DNA from: Variovorax paradoxus_P
Lineage (GTDB): Bacteria; Pseudomonadota; Gammaproteobacteria; Burkholderiales; Burkholderiaceae_C
Direction: 5' to 3' (one strand)
Length of the DNA: 64,000 bases
Assembly (NCBI RefSeq): GCF_050627025.1
Contig: NZ_CP192472.1
Position 1 is the stretch's first letter. Each line of letters opens with the position of its first letter. Below, in pieces: positions 48,074 to 56,370 of the stretch. The notes beneath the pieces were generated by a model. That model did no database searches, was not told the origin of the DNA, and saw only the letters and a program-made list of their open reading frames with translations. The translations under genes and the position numbers were made by a program.

Positions 48074-48517
48074 ATGAAGAACCTTCGCTACCTGATGATT
48101 GCTGGCGCCGTTGCGCTCGGCGCCTGTGCCAATACCAACACCTCGGCACCGCAGTCGACCGCCGCCGCCCAGAACAAGCCCCACCCCACCATCCTGCTGG
48201 TGCCGGTGCGCATCGAAGACCCTGCGCTGGCTTCAGGCTGCTGGGCGCAGTTCTATACGGGGCGCAACTTCCAGGGCGACATGCTCACGCTGGTGGGCCC
48301 CGCCGAGGTCCAGAGCATGGACCGCGGAACCGCAAGGCAGCTGAAGCGCGACATCGACAGCGTGAGCGTCGGCCCGCGCGCAACGCTGCAGGTGTACGAG
48401 CACGCAATGTTCAGGGACCGCACCGTCAACTTTCCGGCCAACAGCCGCGAAGGCGGCCTGACGCGCAAGCTGGGCTTTGGCGGACGGATCGAGGCGATGA
48501 AGCTCAGCTGCTCCTGA
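48074..48517 (+). CDS. Beta/gamma-crystallin-like lipoprotein
   Basis: A 147-residue lipoprotein. The lipobox is LGAC with Cys18. After a Ser/Pro/Gln-rich spacer, the mature domain (from about residue 50) has the crystallin-type pattern CWAQFYTGRNFQGDMLTLVG, DIDSVSVGPRATLQVYEHAM and FRDRTVNFPANSREGGLTRK. The expected location is the periplasmic face of a membrane. Calcium-binding N/D-x-x-S motifs are only partly conserved. Its role may be envelope protection. Confidence 0.8.
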   Translation: MKNLRYLMIAGAVALGACANTNTSAPQSTAAAQNKPHPTILLVPVRIEDPALASGCWAQFYTGRNFQGDMLTLVGPAEVQSMDRGTARQLKRDIDSVSVGPRATLQVYEHAMFRDRTVNFPANSREGGLTRKLGFGGRIEAMKLSCS

Positions 48518-48550
48518 GCGTTCCCGGAAAGACGCGGCAGCTGGCAAGCC

Positions 48551-49231
48551 TCAGGCTTGCGCTTCTGTCAGGGCCTGCGCGGCCACCACCGCTTCGGTGC
48601 GGTTGCGCACGTTCAGCGCGCGAAAGATCGCTGCAAGGTGAATCTTGACCGTGCCTTCGCTGATGCCCAGGCTGCGGCCGATGAGCTTGTTGGGCTTGCC
48701 TTGCGACAACAGCTGCAGCACCTCGACCTGGCGCTCGGTGAGCACGCTGCGCAGGTGCTCCAGAGTTGCCGACGATCCAGCGGCTGAGCGCGCATCGCCG
48801 TTCTGCGTAGGGGCCACGCCGGCCACGATTCCCGGCGGCAGCGCCGTCAGCATCATCGGCGGCACATACACGCCGCCCGCCAGCACCAGCCGCACCGCCG
48901 ACAACATGACTTCCGGCGAATAAGCCTTGGGAATGAAACCGAGCACCCCGCGCTCGAGCGCGCTGCGCATGATGGCCGGGTCTTCGTAGCCGGAAAGCAC
49001 GATCACCGGCACCGCCGGGTGCCTGCGGCGGATCTCGTCGATGTGGGCCTGGCCGTCGGCGCCGGGCATGTTGAGATCGATCAGGGCCAAATCGAGCTCG
49101 TCGGTTGCGCCGGCAAGCAGTTCGTCGACGCTCATGGCCAGGACGAACTCAATGCCGGGCTCGAGCTCCGACAACTTGGCTTTGACCGCCTCGATGACGA
49201 GCCGGTGGTCGTCGGCGATCAGGATTTTCAT
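48551..49231 (-). CDS. NarL/FixJ family response regulator
   Basis: A 226-residue regulator. The receiver has Asp52 (ALIDLNMPGADGQ), with acidic DD at 7-8 and Lys in GVLGFIPKAYSP. The LuxR-type HTH is LTERQVEVLQLLSQGKPNKL followed by GRSLGISEGTVKIHLAAIFR. The linker of about 40 residues is low-complexity. The start at 49231 (MKILIADD) is chosen over an upstream in-frame extension of unrelated composition. No partner kinase is adjacent. The T6SS begins 246 nt upstream on the other strand, so a regulatory link is possible. Confidence 0.88.
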   Translation of the reverse strand: MKILIADDHRLVIEAVKAKLSELEPGIEFVLAMSVDELLAGATDELDLALIDLNMPGADGQAHIDEIRRRHPAVPVIVLSGYEDPAIMRSALERGVLGFIPKAYSPEVMLSAVRLVLAGGVYVPPMMLTALPPGIVAGVAPTQNGDARSAAGSSATLEHLRSVLTERQVEVLQLLSQGKPNKLIGRSLGISEGTVKIHLAAIFRALNVRNRTEAVVAAQALTEAQA

Positions 49232-49477
49232 GGCATGTCCCAGTGTCCCAGCGTGCATTGATTCAGCGGAAGCCGAAGATACCGGCGATTTCCCCGCGCA
49301 GCAATACCGCGTTGACCCACGAACGGCATAGACCCCAAGCGATATGGCGCCCGCCGCGCCCCGTTTGAAAGAATGAATGCCCATTCGAAGGAACCGGGGA
49401 CATAGGCATGCGCCATTGCTGCAGACGCCGGTGCGAGGCATCCTTCACCATGCAGGCGCAGTGAGCGGGCACGGTTC

Positions 49478-50806
49478 ATGGCCCGCCTGCTCGACAGTTT
49501 TTCGGCATTCGTTTCATTCGGCCTTGCCCTCGATGTATCGATTGCCGGCGGCCGCACCACCCTGTCGCATGATGCTGCACAGCAACAGGCCCGCCACCTG
49601 CTCGATGCGGCGCGTGCCGCTGCCAGTGCGGCCGGCACCCGCGCGGCGCAGGTCGAATCGGCCGCCTTCGCCATGGTGGCCTGGATCGACGAAATACTGG
49701 CTCGCCACCCTGGCGCGCACAGCGGCGCGGCGCCGCTCCAGGTGCAGCTCTTCAATTCGAACAACGCCGCCAGCGAGTTCTTTCACCACCTGTCGGCGCT
49801 CACCGCAGAGGACGACGAAGCGCGCGAGGTCTACTGGCATGCGCTGGTGCACGGCTTCAAGGGACAGTATTACTTCGAGAGCGGCGACCAGGGCGAGTTG
49901 GGCAAGCTGAAGGAACTGCACAGCCGGCAATTGCGGCTCCAGCCGCTCACGCCGGCAAGCCTCGTGCAAGACCGCATCACGCCGCAGCCCTACCGCGTGG
50001 CCGACCCGCCGGGTCCGCACGATGCACGGCGCCGCGACCGGGCCATGCTGCGCGCCACGGCGTCGCTCACGCTGCTGCTGCCCCTGCTCTACCTTCTGTG
50101 GTGGCAGTGGCTCTCAGGCCCGCCAAGCGCCGAGCCCGAACTGGCCGCCCGCGTCGAACAGCAACTGCAAGCCTATGCGTGCGCCGACCTTGCGGCCGCC
50201 GCAGGCAAGGACGGCAACCTGCGCGTGAGCGGCTTCGTCTCGCTGCCCGAAGACCTCGATCGGGTCGAGCGCGAGGTGGCAGCCATACCCGGCGCCGGAA
50301 CGCCCACCTTCGACGTCGAGCTGCGGCGGTGGCCGCACTGCGAGGTGTTCGCAATTCTCAAGCCCTACCAGCTGCGCAATCGCGAAAAGACGCAAGGCCT
50401 TGCACTGGACGTTCCCAGCGCCAGCAACGACGAGCTTCGAGAGGGCGACAACGTGCGCGTGCAGGTGTCCGCGCCCACCCATGACAGCTACCTGTGGATC
50501 GACTACTACACCGCCGACGGTTCGGTCATGCACCTCAACGCCGGCCAGTCGGCCACGCGGCTGCGTGCGGGCGAAAAGCTTGAGCTCGGCCGCGACATTC
50601 CGTCGAGCTGGCTCGTGGGCCCGCCGTTCGGCCGCGTGCTCGTCACGGCGGTCTCGTCGCCCGTTCCGCTCGGCGCGCTTGCCGACCGGCCGCCCTTCGA
50701 GCTTGCATCGGCCTACCTGCTGCGGCTGCGCGAAGCGCTTGCGGCAGGCAAGGGAAGCGAACGGCTGATTGCCGACTTCGTGTTTCTCGAAACCGTCGCA
50801 CGCTGA
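49478..50806 (+). CDS. tssL: T6SS protein TssL (DotU) fused to a DUF4384 domain
   Basis: A 442-residue inner-membrane protein. Residues 1-180 are the cytoplasmic DotU domain (NSNNAASEFFHHLSALTAED, HALVHGFKGQYYFESGDQGE). One TM follows at about 189-208 (ATASLTLLLPLLYLLWWQWL). The periplasmic part has a BON-like stretch (about 230-285) and a C-terminal DUF4384 domain (NVRVQVSAPTHDSYLWIDYY, GRDIPSSWLVGPPFGRVLV). TssL anchors the baseplate to the membrane complex with TssM and TssJ. A peptidoglycan-binding OmpA domain is the common C-terminal fusion; DUF4384 is a different one. Confidence 0.85.
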   Translation: MARLLDSFSAFVSFGLALDVSIAGGRTTLSHDAAQQQARHLLDAARAAASAAGTRAAQVESAAFAMVAWIDEILARHPGAHSGAAPLQVQLFNSNNAASEFFHHLSALTAEDDEAREVYWHALVHGFKGQYYFESGDQGELGKLKELHSRQLRLQPLTPASLVQDRITPQPYRVADPPGPHDARRRDRAMLRATASLTLLLPLLYLLWWQWLSGPPSAEPELAARVEQQLQAYACADLAAAAGKDGNLRVSGFVSLPEDLDRVEREVAAIPGAGTPTFDVELRRWPHCEVFAILKPYQLRNREKTQGLALDVPSASNDELREGDNVRVQVSAPTHDSYLWIDYYTADGSVMHLNAGQSATRLRAGEKLELGRDIPSSWLVGPPFGRVLVTAVSSPVPLGALADRPPFELASAYLLRLREALAAGKGSERLIADFVFLETVAR

Positions 50807-50828
50807 AAAAAGCTGCCGAGCCATCGCC

Positions 50829-51941
50829 ATGACCGCCGTGCTCTCGCCCCTGCATCTGTTCTGGTTCTTGCTCGCCTTGTGCCTCGTCGGGTTTGCGCTC
50901 TTGTACGCCACCGTTCGCGACGCGGGCCGCGGCGCGCGCCGCCGTGCGCTGCAGCGGCGCATCGATGCACTCGGCCCGTGGGCCGCAGAGGCCGACGAAG
51001 CCGCCGTGCCAGCCATGCGCGAAGCCATGTCACGGGCCCGGCAGGCCCTGCGCCAGCCGCCGCGGCAACGCGACGCGCCGGTGCCGTGGTTTCTCTTTCT
51101 GGGCGACGCGGCGGCCAACCTGCCCGGGCTGCTGGCGGCAGCTGGCGCCGAACGGCTTGCTCCGCCGGACAACGCGCCCTTCGGCGAACCCTACTGGCGC
51201 TGGTGGCTCACGGGCTCGATAGCCGCCATCGAACTCCACCCGGCCGCCGTGAGCGAAAAGGCCACCGAGCCCCACACGCGCGGCCTCTGGCTGCAGGCGC
51301 TCATGGCCTTGGCCGAGCGGCGCGAGCGCTTTCCGCTCAATGGGCTGGTGGTGTGCATTGCAGCAAGCGAACTGCTGCATGCGGACCGCGAAAGCCCAAA
51401 GCCGCTGGCCGCAAGAATGCGGCGTTTGCTCGATGAGGCCAGCGACACCTTGCGCCTGCAGTTGCCGGTCTACCTTGTCGCAACCGGCCTCGAGCAGCTC
51501 GCGGGCTATGCCACGCTGCGCGGCGCACTAACGCCCGAAGTGCTCACGCAAGCCATCGGCCATCGGCTTGCAGAGCCCTTTGCCGCCAATGGCCCAGCCT
51601 CCGCGCGGCTCGACGCCCTGTTCGACCCCATGGCAGAGCGGCTGCATGCGCTTCGCATGGCGCTGCTGCGAGAGCAGCCGGGTGCATTGCACCGGCTCGC
51701 AATCCATGAGTTCATCGAGGCATTGCGTGCGCTGCAACCCGGGCTGCGCGAGGTTGCCGAGGCCTTGTTCGAAAGCCATGGCCGCGGTTCGCGCGGGCTT
51801 CGGTGGCGCGGCCTCTACTTCACGGCCGCCGCATCCGATGCGGCCGGTGGCGCGTTCACTGCAGACCTGTTCGGGCGCTTCCTGCCCGCCGATCAACCAC
51901 TGGTGCGGCCGGGCCGCCCGTCGAACCCGGGCGCGCAGTGA
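50829..51941 (+). CDS. Short TssM/IcmF-like T6SS protein with degenerate P-loop
   Basis: A 370-residue protein. One N-terminal hydrophobic segment (LHLFWFLLALCLVGFALLYA) is followed by a region like the cytoplasmic GTPase-like domain of TssM: VPWFLFLGDAAANLPGLLAA where TssM has a Walker A (here G-D-A-A-A-N-L-P), then LNGLVVCIAASELL and LPVYLVATGLEQLAG. The periplasmic part of TssM (over 700 residues in full-length proteins) is missing. The start at 50829 is 22 nt after tssL, so it is coupled. It may be an accessory or regulatory TssM paralogue; a full tssM is presumably outside the window. Confidence 0.7.
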   Translation: MTAVLSPLHLFWFLLALCLVGFALLYATVRDAGRGARRRALQRRIDALGPWAAEADEAAVPAMREAMSRARQALRQPPRQRDAPVPWFLFLGDAAANLPGLLAAAGAERLAPPDNAPFGEPYWRWWLTGSIAAIELHPAAVSEKATEPHTRGLWLQALMALAERRERFPLNGLVVCIAASELLHADRESPKPLAARMRRLLDEASDTLRLQLPVYLVATGLEQLAGYATLRGALTPEVLTQAIGHRLAEPFAANGPASARLDALFDPMAERLHALRMALLREQPGALHRLAIHEFIEALRALQPGLREVAEALFESHGRGSRGLRWRGLYFTAAASDAAGGAFTADLFGRFLPADQPLVRPGRPSNPGAQ

Positions 51942-51955
51942 AGCACTTGCCCGGC

Positions 51956-52468
51956 CTACTTGCTGTCGACGCGGATCTGGCGGGCCCCGAAGGTCACCGT
52001 CATGGCCTGCGCCTTGCCCGTCTGCACAGGGCGCACTTCGCGCCAGCGCGCGCGGTCCAGGTCGCGGAAAGCAGCCATCACGCCAATGGCCTTGGCATCG
52101 GGCGGCAGCGTGAGATCGACCTTGCGGGTTTCGCCGGGCCTGAGCAGCATTTCTTCGCGCTGCACCAGCTCGGCGCCAAGCGTGGCCTGGTCTTTTTCGA
52201 ACAGCGAGAAGAAGTCGGCACCTTCGAAAGGGCCTGGCGACTTGAGTGCATACACGCGCACCGTGAGCGGCGAAGCGCGGCCGCGCGCATCGGGGTTGGC
52301 ATCGGCACCCGCAACCAGCGTGATCGACACCGTGGTGACCACAGGTTTGGGTGCGCAGCCCGCAACCAGCATGCCGGTCAACACAAGCCCCGAGGCGAGT
52401 GCAAGGCGCCGCGAGACCGCAGCAGGAGAGCGTCCATAGGACGAATGGTGTGTACCCAGCGTGCGCAT
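51956..52468 (-). CDS. tssJ: T6SS outer-membrane lipoprotein TssJ
   Basis: A 170-residue lipoprotein. The signal peptide has lipobox LVAGC with Cys38. The mature domain has the transthyretin-like TssJ pattern: TTVSITLVAGADANPDARGR, PLTVRVYALKSPGPFEGADF, KDQATLGAELVQREEMLLRPG. TssJ anchors the membrane complex in the outer membrane. Its start at 52468 (MRTLGTHH) has GAAGGGA upstream. It is divergent from tssA and convergent with the TssM-like gene. Confidence 0.88.
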   Translation of the reverse strand: MRTLGTHHSSYGRSPAAVSRRLALASGLVLTGMLVAGCAPKPVVTTVSITLVAGADANPDARGRASPLTVRVYALKSPGPFEGADFFSLFEKDQATLGAELVQREEMLLRPGETRKVDLTLPPDAKAIGVMAAFRDLDRARWREVRPVQTGKAQAMTVTFGARQIRVDSK

Positions 52469-52486
52469 GCTATTCCCTTCGTTGCA

Positions 52487-52515
52487 TTGACCGGTTCTGC
52501 TGCATCTTTGATTAT
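52487..52515 (+). promoter_or_regulatory. Sigma-70-type promoter of tssABC
   Basis: TTGACC (52487-52492), a 17-nt spacer and GATTAT (52510-52515). Predicted start near 52522, 18 nt before the tssA ATG. It lies in the 71-nt tssJ-tssA divergent spacer. Confidence 0.5.
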
Positions 52516-52539
52516 CACCAGCCAACTCGAACAGGCAAC

Positions 52540-53577
52540 ATGCTGACCAACGAACTTGTCGAAGCCCTGCTCACGCCCATCGGCGAGGCATCGCCGTGCG
52601 GTGACGACCTGGAGTACGACGCCGCCTTTACCGCGCTCGCAGCGTCTTCGGAGCGCAAGCCCGAGCAGCAGTTCGGCGACACCGTCATTCCCGCGGTGGA
52701 GCCGGAGTGGCGCGACGTGGCCGAGCAGGCCGACGCCATCCTCCGCCGCAGCAAAGACGTGCGGGCCGCCGTGCTGCTGCTGCGCGCTTCCACGCGGATG
52801 CAAGGCATGCCGGGCTTCGTTGCAGGCCTTCAACTGCTGATCGGCCTCTTCGACCGCTTCTGGGACGGCATACATCCAACGCTCGATGCAGACGACGGCA
52901 ACGACCCCACCATGCGCCTCAATGCGCTCGCACCGCTGTGGGACGAGAACATGGTGCTGCGCGACCTGTACGACGCGCAGGTGGGCATGGCCCCCGGCGT
53001 CGGTCCGATCCGCGTGCGCGACATTGCCATTGCAAGCAACACGCTCACCGCGGTGGGCGGCGAGCCCACCTATTCGATGGCACAGATCCAGGGCGGCCTT
53101 GCTGCGGTGCAGGCTTCGCACCCCGAATTATTGCAGGCCGCCATGGGCGCAACCCGCCTGGTGGAACAGCTGCAGGCCCTGCTGACCGAACGCACCGGCC
53201 GCGCCGATGCAGTAGACCTTGGTGCGCTGCGCGGCATTGCGCGCATGCTGCAAAAGGCGTGCAGTGTTGCCGTGGGCGCACCTGCAGACGCGGACACCGG
53301 CGATGCCGCCGAGGCCGCACCGGCTTCGCAAGCAGCGGGCGACGCGCCGCGTCCCGCTGCCGCGCGCGGCGAAATCCAGAGCCGGCAGGACGCCGTGCAA
53401 ATGCTTGACCGCGTGATCCGCTATCTCGAACAGGCGGAGCCCGGCAACCCGGCGCCCCTGTTGATCGACCGAGCAAAGAAGCTCATTGGCGTGAGCTTTC
53501 TCGAAATCATGGCCAACCTCGCGCCCAACGCCATGGACACCATCGAGACCGTGACAGGCAAGCGCCCGTCCGAATAA
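52540..53577 (+). CDS. tssA: T6SS protein TssA
   Basis: A 345-residue protein with an N-terminal ImpA_N domain (LLTPIGEASPCGDDLEYDAA) and following conserved segment (FWDGIHPTLDADDGNDPTMR). The C-terminus has VQMLDRVIRYLEQAEPGNPA and PLLIDRAKKLIGVSFLEIMA. TssA caps and coordinates sheath-tube assembly. The start at 52540 (MLTNELVEALL) begins the domain; the longer upstream frame is promoter DNA. Confidence 0.92.
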   Translation: MLTNELVEALLTPIGEASPCGDDLEYDAAFTALAASSERKPEQQFGDTVIPAVEPEWRDVAEQADAILRRSKDVRAAVLLLRASTRMQGMPGFVAGLQLLIGLFDRFWDGIHPTLDADDGNDPTMRLNALAPLWDENMVLRDLYDAQVGMAPGVGPIRVRDIAIASNTLTAVGGEPTYSMAQIQGGLAAVQASHPELLQAAMGATRLVEQLQALLTERTGRADAVDLGALRGIARMLQKACSVAVGAPADADTGDAAEAAPASQAAGDAPRPAAARGEIQSRQDAVQMLDRVIRYLEQAEPGNPAPLLIDRAKKLIGVSFLEIMANLAPNAMDTIETVTGKRPSE

Positions 53578-53655
53578 GCCGCTTCGTCTCTCTCTCTTTT
53601 TGCTTTCTTCCTTTTTCATCGACCCGCCACATTCACACCCGCAAGGAGCATTCCC

Positions 53656-54171
53656 ATGGCCAAGAGCAGTCAGAAATTCATCGCCAGAAACCGGGCGCCC
53701 CGGGTCCAGATCGAGTACGACGTGGAGCTGTATGGCGCGGAGAAGAAGGTGCAGCTGCCCTTCGTGATGGGCGTGCTGGCCGACCTGTCGGGCAAGCCGG
53801 CCGATCCGCTCGCGCCCGTGGGCGACCGCAAGTTCCTGGAGATCGACACCGACAACTTCGACTCGCGCATGAAGGCCATGAAGCCGCGCGCCGCCTTTGC
53901 GGTGCCCAACACCCTTACCGGCGAAGGCGACCTGAAGGTCGACATCACCTTCGAGAGCATGGACGACTTTTCTCCCGCCGCGGTGGCGCGCAAGGTCGAT
54001 GCGCTCAACAAGCTGCTCGAAGCCCGCACCCAGCTGTCGAACCTGGTTACCTACATGGACGGCAAGGGCGGCGCTGAAGACCTGCTGGCCAAGGTGCTGG
54101 AAGACCCGGCCCTGCTGGCGACGCTTGCCGCGAGCAAGAAGCCCGAGGACGGCGCCACGCCGGCCGCCTGA
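53656..54171 (+). CDS. tssB: T6SS contractile sheath small subunit TssB
   Basis: A 171-residue small sheath subunit. RAPRVQIEYDVELYGAEKKV, LPFVMGVLADLSGKPADPLA and AALKDLVTYM-like C-terminal segments (LEARTQLSNLVTYMDGKGGA) fit TssB/VipA. With TssC it forms the contractile sheath. A pyrimidine-rich 78-nt stretch precedes it, then a GCAAGGAG ribosome-binding site. Confidence 0.96.
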   Translation: MAKSSQKFIARNRAPRVQIEYDVELYGAEKKVQLPFVMGVLADLSGKPADPLAPVGDRKFLEIDTDNFDSRMKAMKPRAAFAVPNTLTGEGDLKVDITFESMDDFSPAAVARKVDALNKLLEARTQLSNLVTYMDGKGGAEDLLAKVLEDPALLATLAASKKPEDGATPAA

Positions 54172-54200
54172 CCACCTACCGGACCACGAGGAGAAACACC

Positions 54201-55697
54201 ATGGCAGAAGCACTCGAACAGCAGAGCGCACTCAAGGACGTTGCCTACGAAGGGAGCGACTTTTCTTCGCTCCTGCAAAAGGAATTCAAGCCCCGCAGCG
54301 ACGAGGCCAAGAGTGCCGTCGAAGCCGCCGTGCTCACGCTGGCGCAGCAGGCGCTGAGCAACAGCGCAATCATCGGCAAGGACGTGACCAAGTCGATCCA
54401 GGCCATGATCGCGGCCATCGACAAGAAGCTCACCGACCAGGTCAACGCGATCCTGCACAACGAAGACTTCCAGAAGCTCGAAAGCGCCTGGCGCGGCCTG
54501 CACTACATGGTGAACAACACCGAGTCGGACGAGCATCTGAAGATCCGCGTGATGGACATCTCCAAGAAGGACCTGAGCAAGACGCTCAAGAAGTTCAAGG
54601 GCGCGGCCTGGGACCAGAGCCCGATGTTCAAGAAAATCTACGAGCAGGAATACGGCCAGTTCGGCGGCGAGCCCTTCGGCGCGCTGGTGGGCGACTACCA
54701 CTTCGACCAGAGCCCGCCAGACGTCGAGCTGCTCGGCGAAATGGCCAAGATCGCCGCCTCGGCGCATGCGCCCTTCATTACCGGCGCCAGCTCCAACCTG
54801 ATGCAGATGGAATCGTGGCAAGAGCTCGCCAACCCGCGCGACCTGACCAAGATCTTCCAGACGCCCGAATACGCCGCCTGGCGCTCCCTGCGCGAATCCG
54901 ACGACGCCAAGTACCTGGGCCTGTGCATGCCGCGCTTCCTGGCGCGCACGCCCTACGGCGCCAACACCAACCCGGTGGAGGAGTTCGATTTCGAGGAAGA
55001 CGTGGCCGGCGCCGACCACAGCAAGTATTCGTGGGCCAACGCGGCCTATGCAATGGCGACCAACATCAACCGCTCGTACAAGCTCTACGGCTGGGGTTCG
55101 CGCATTCGCGGCATCGAGTCGGGCGGCGCGGTGGAAAACCTGCCGCTGCACACCTTCCCGAGCGACGACGGCGGCGTGGACCAGAAGTGCCCCACCGAAA
55201 TCGCCATCAGCGACCGGCGCGAAGCCGAGCTTTCCAAGGCCGGGCTGCTCTCGCTCATCCACCGCAAGAACTCCGACTTTGCGGCCTTCATCGGCGCGCA
55301 GTCGCTGCACAAGCCGGCCGAGTACGACGACCCCGACGCCACGGCCAACGCCAACCTGGCCGCACGCCTGCCCTATCTCTTTGCCTGCAACCGCTTTGCG
55401 CACTACCTCAAGTGCATCGTGCGCGACAAGATCGGCAGCTTCAAGGAGCGCGAGGAAATGCAGCGCTGGCTCAACAAGTGGATCATGAACTACGTGGACG
55501 GCGACCCCGTCAACTCGTCGGAAACCACCAAGGCCCAGAAGCCGCTGGCGGCCGCCGAGGTGGTGGTGGAAGAGGTCGAGGGCAACCCCGGCTACTACAC
55601 CTCCAAGTTCTTCCTGCGCCCGCACTACCAGCTCGAAGGCCTCACCGTGTCGCTGCGGCTGGTGTCCAAGCTGCCGTCCGCCAAGGGCGCGAAGTAA
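54201..55697 (+). CDS. tssC: T6SS contractile sheath large subunit TssC
   Basis: A 498-residue large sheath subunit. IIGKDVTKSIQAMIAAIDKK, ESAWRGLHYMVNNTESDEHL, GALVGDYHFDQSPPDVELLG and the C-terminal KFFLRPHYQLEGLTVSLRLV are typical of TssC/VipB. Length is normal. It follows tssB by 29 nt. Confidence 0.97.
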   Translation: MAEALEQQSALKDVAYEGSDFSSLLQKEFKPRSDEAKSAVEAAVLTLAQQALSNSAIIGKDVTKSIQAMIAAIDKKLTDQVNAILHNEDFQKLESAWRGLHYMVNNTESDEHLKIRVMDISKKDLSKTLKKFKGAAWDQSPMFKKIYEQEYGQFGGEPFGALVGDYHFDQSPPDVELLGEMAKIAASAHAPFITGASSNLMQMESWQELANPRDLTKIFQTPEYAAWRSLRESDDAKYLGLCMPRFLARTPYGANTNPVEEFDFEEDVAGADHSKYSWANAAYAMATNINRSYKLYGWGSRIRGIESGGAVENLPLHTFPSDDGGVDQKCPTEIAISDRREAELSKAGLLSLIHRKNSDFAAFIGAQSLHKPAEYDDPDATANANLAARLPYLFACNRFAHYLKCIVRDKIGSFKEREEMQRWLNKWIMNYVDGDPVNSSETTKAQKPLAAAEVVVEEVEGNPGYYTSKFFLRPHYQLEGLTVSLRLVSKLPSAKGAK

Positions 55698-55770
55698 TAA
55701 GGCCCGAGTTTTTTCAAAAGACCTGCGCCGGCTTCTTTGAAACCCGCGCACCTTTTTCGTTCTAGAAGCA

Positions 55771-55804
55771 GCCGGCCAGGAGCCTCACCGCAACTCCTGC
55801 CGGC
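55771..55804 (+). other. Strong hairpin in the tssC-hcp spacer
   Basis: GCCGGCCAGGAG pairs with CTCCTGCCGGC around an 11-nt loop with one bulged C. No T-run follows. It is 79 nt before the hcp ATG and could stabilise the hcp mRNA end or attenuate read-through from tssC. The rest of 55698-55882 holds no promoter that I can recognise. Confidence 0.45.
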
Positions 55805-55882
55805 ATGAATCGAGGCCCCGCCTCGAAGCAGATTTTCATCAACCCGGCCATCTCATCAAACTGGCCACCAAGGAGAACCGAC

Positions 55883-56359
55883 ATGAGCATCGATTGCCAT
55901 TTGAAGCTGGACGGCGTGAAGGGCGAATCCGCCCACAAGGACCACAAGGACGAGATCCCGCTGTTCAACTGGAGCTGGGGCGTGCACAACGCGTCGTGCA
56001 CCGTGGGCGGCGGCTCGGCCGTCGGCAAGGGCACCCCGGGCATGCTGAGCTGCTCGAAGAAGTACGACAGCGCCTCGCCCACGCTGGCCAAGTTCTGCGC
56101 CAACGGCAAGCACTTCGACACCGCCACGCTCACCATGGCCAAGTCGGGTGAAGGCCAGCAGACCTTCATGACCGTCAAGCTGAAGGAGGTGTACATCTCC
56201 GACGTGAACATCAGCGCATCGCAAGGCGGCGACGTGCACGAGAACGTGTCCATCTCGTACGGCGACATCGAGTTTGCCTACAAGCCGCAGAAGCCCGACG
56301 GCAGCATGGGCGGCGACATCAAGTTCGGCTGGGACACCCGCAGCACCGAAACCCGCTGA
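55883..56359 (+). CDS. hcp: T6SS tube protein Hcp
   Basis: A 158-residue Hcp: SIDCHLKLDGVKGESAHKDH, IPLFNWSWGVHNASC and VKLKEVYISDVNISASQGGD, with a C-terminal GDIKFGWDTRSTETR. Hexameric rings form the inner tube and carry small effectors. The start at 55883 has AAGGAGAA upstream. It precedes the candidate amidase effector by 11 nt. Confidence 0.95.
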   Translation: MSIDCHLKLDGVKGESAHKDHKDEIPLFNWSWGVHNASCTVGGGSAVGKGTPGMLSCSKKYDSASPTLAKFCANGKHFDTATLTMAKSGEGQQTFMTVKLKEVYISDVNISASQGGDVHENVSISYGDIEFAYKPQKPDGSMGGDIKFGWDTRSTETR

Positions 56360-56370
56360 GAAGAAAAGAG

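Noticed and set aside
53578..53655. Pyrimidine tract before tssB as a promoter or riboswitch
   Set aside because: It is only a CT-rich spacer; no -10/-35 or stem structure was found.
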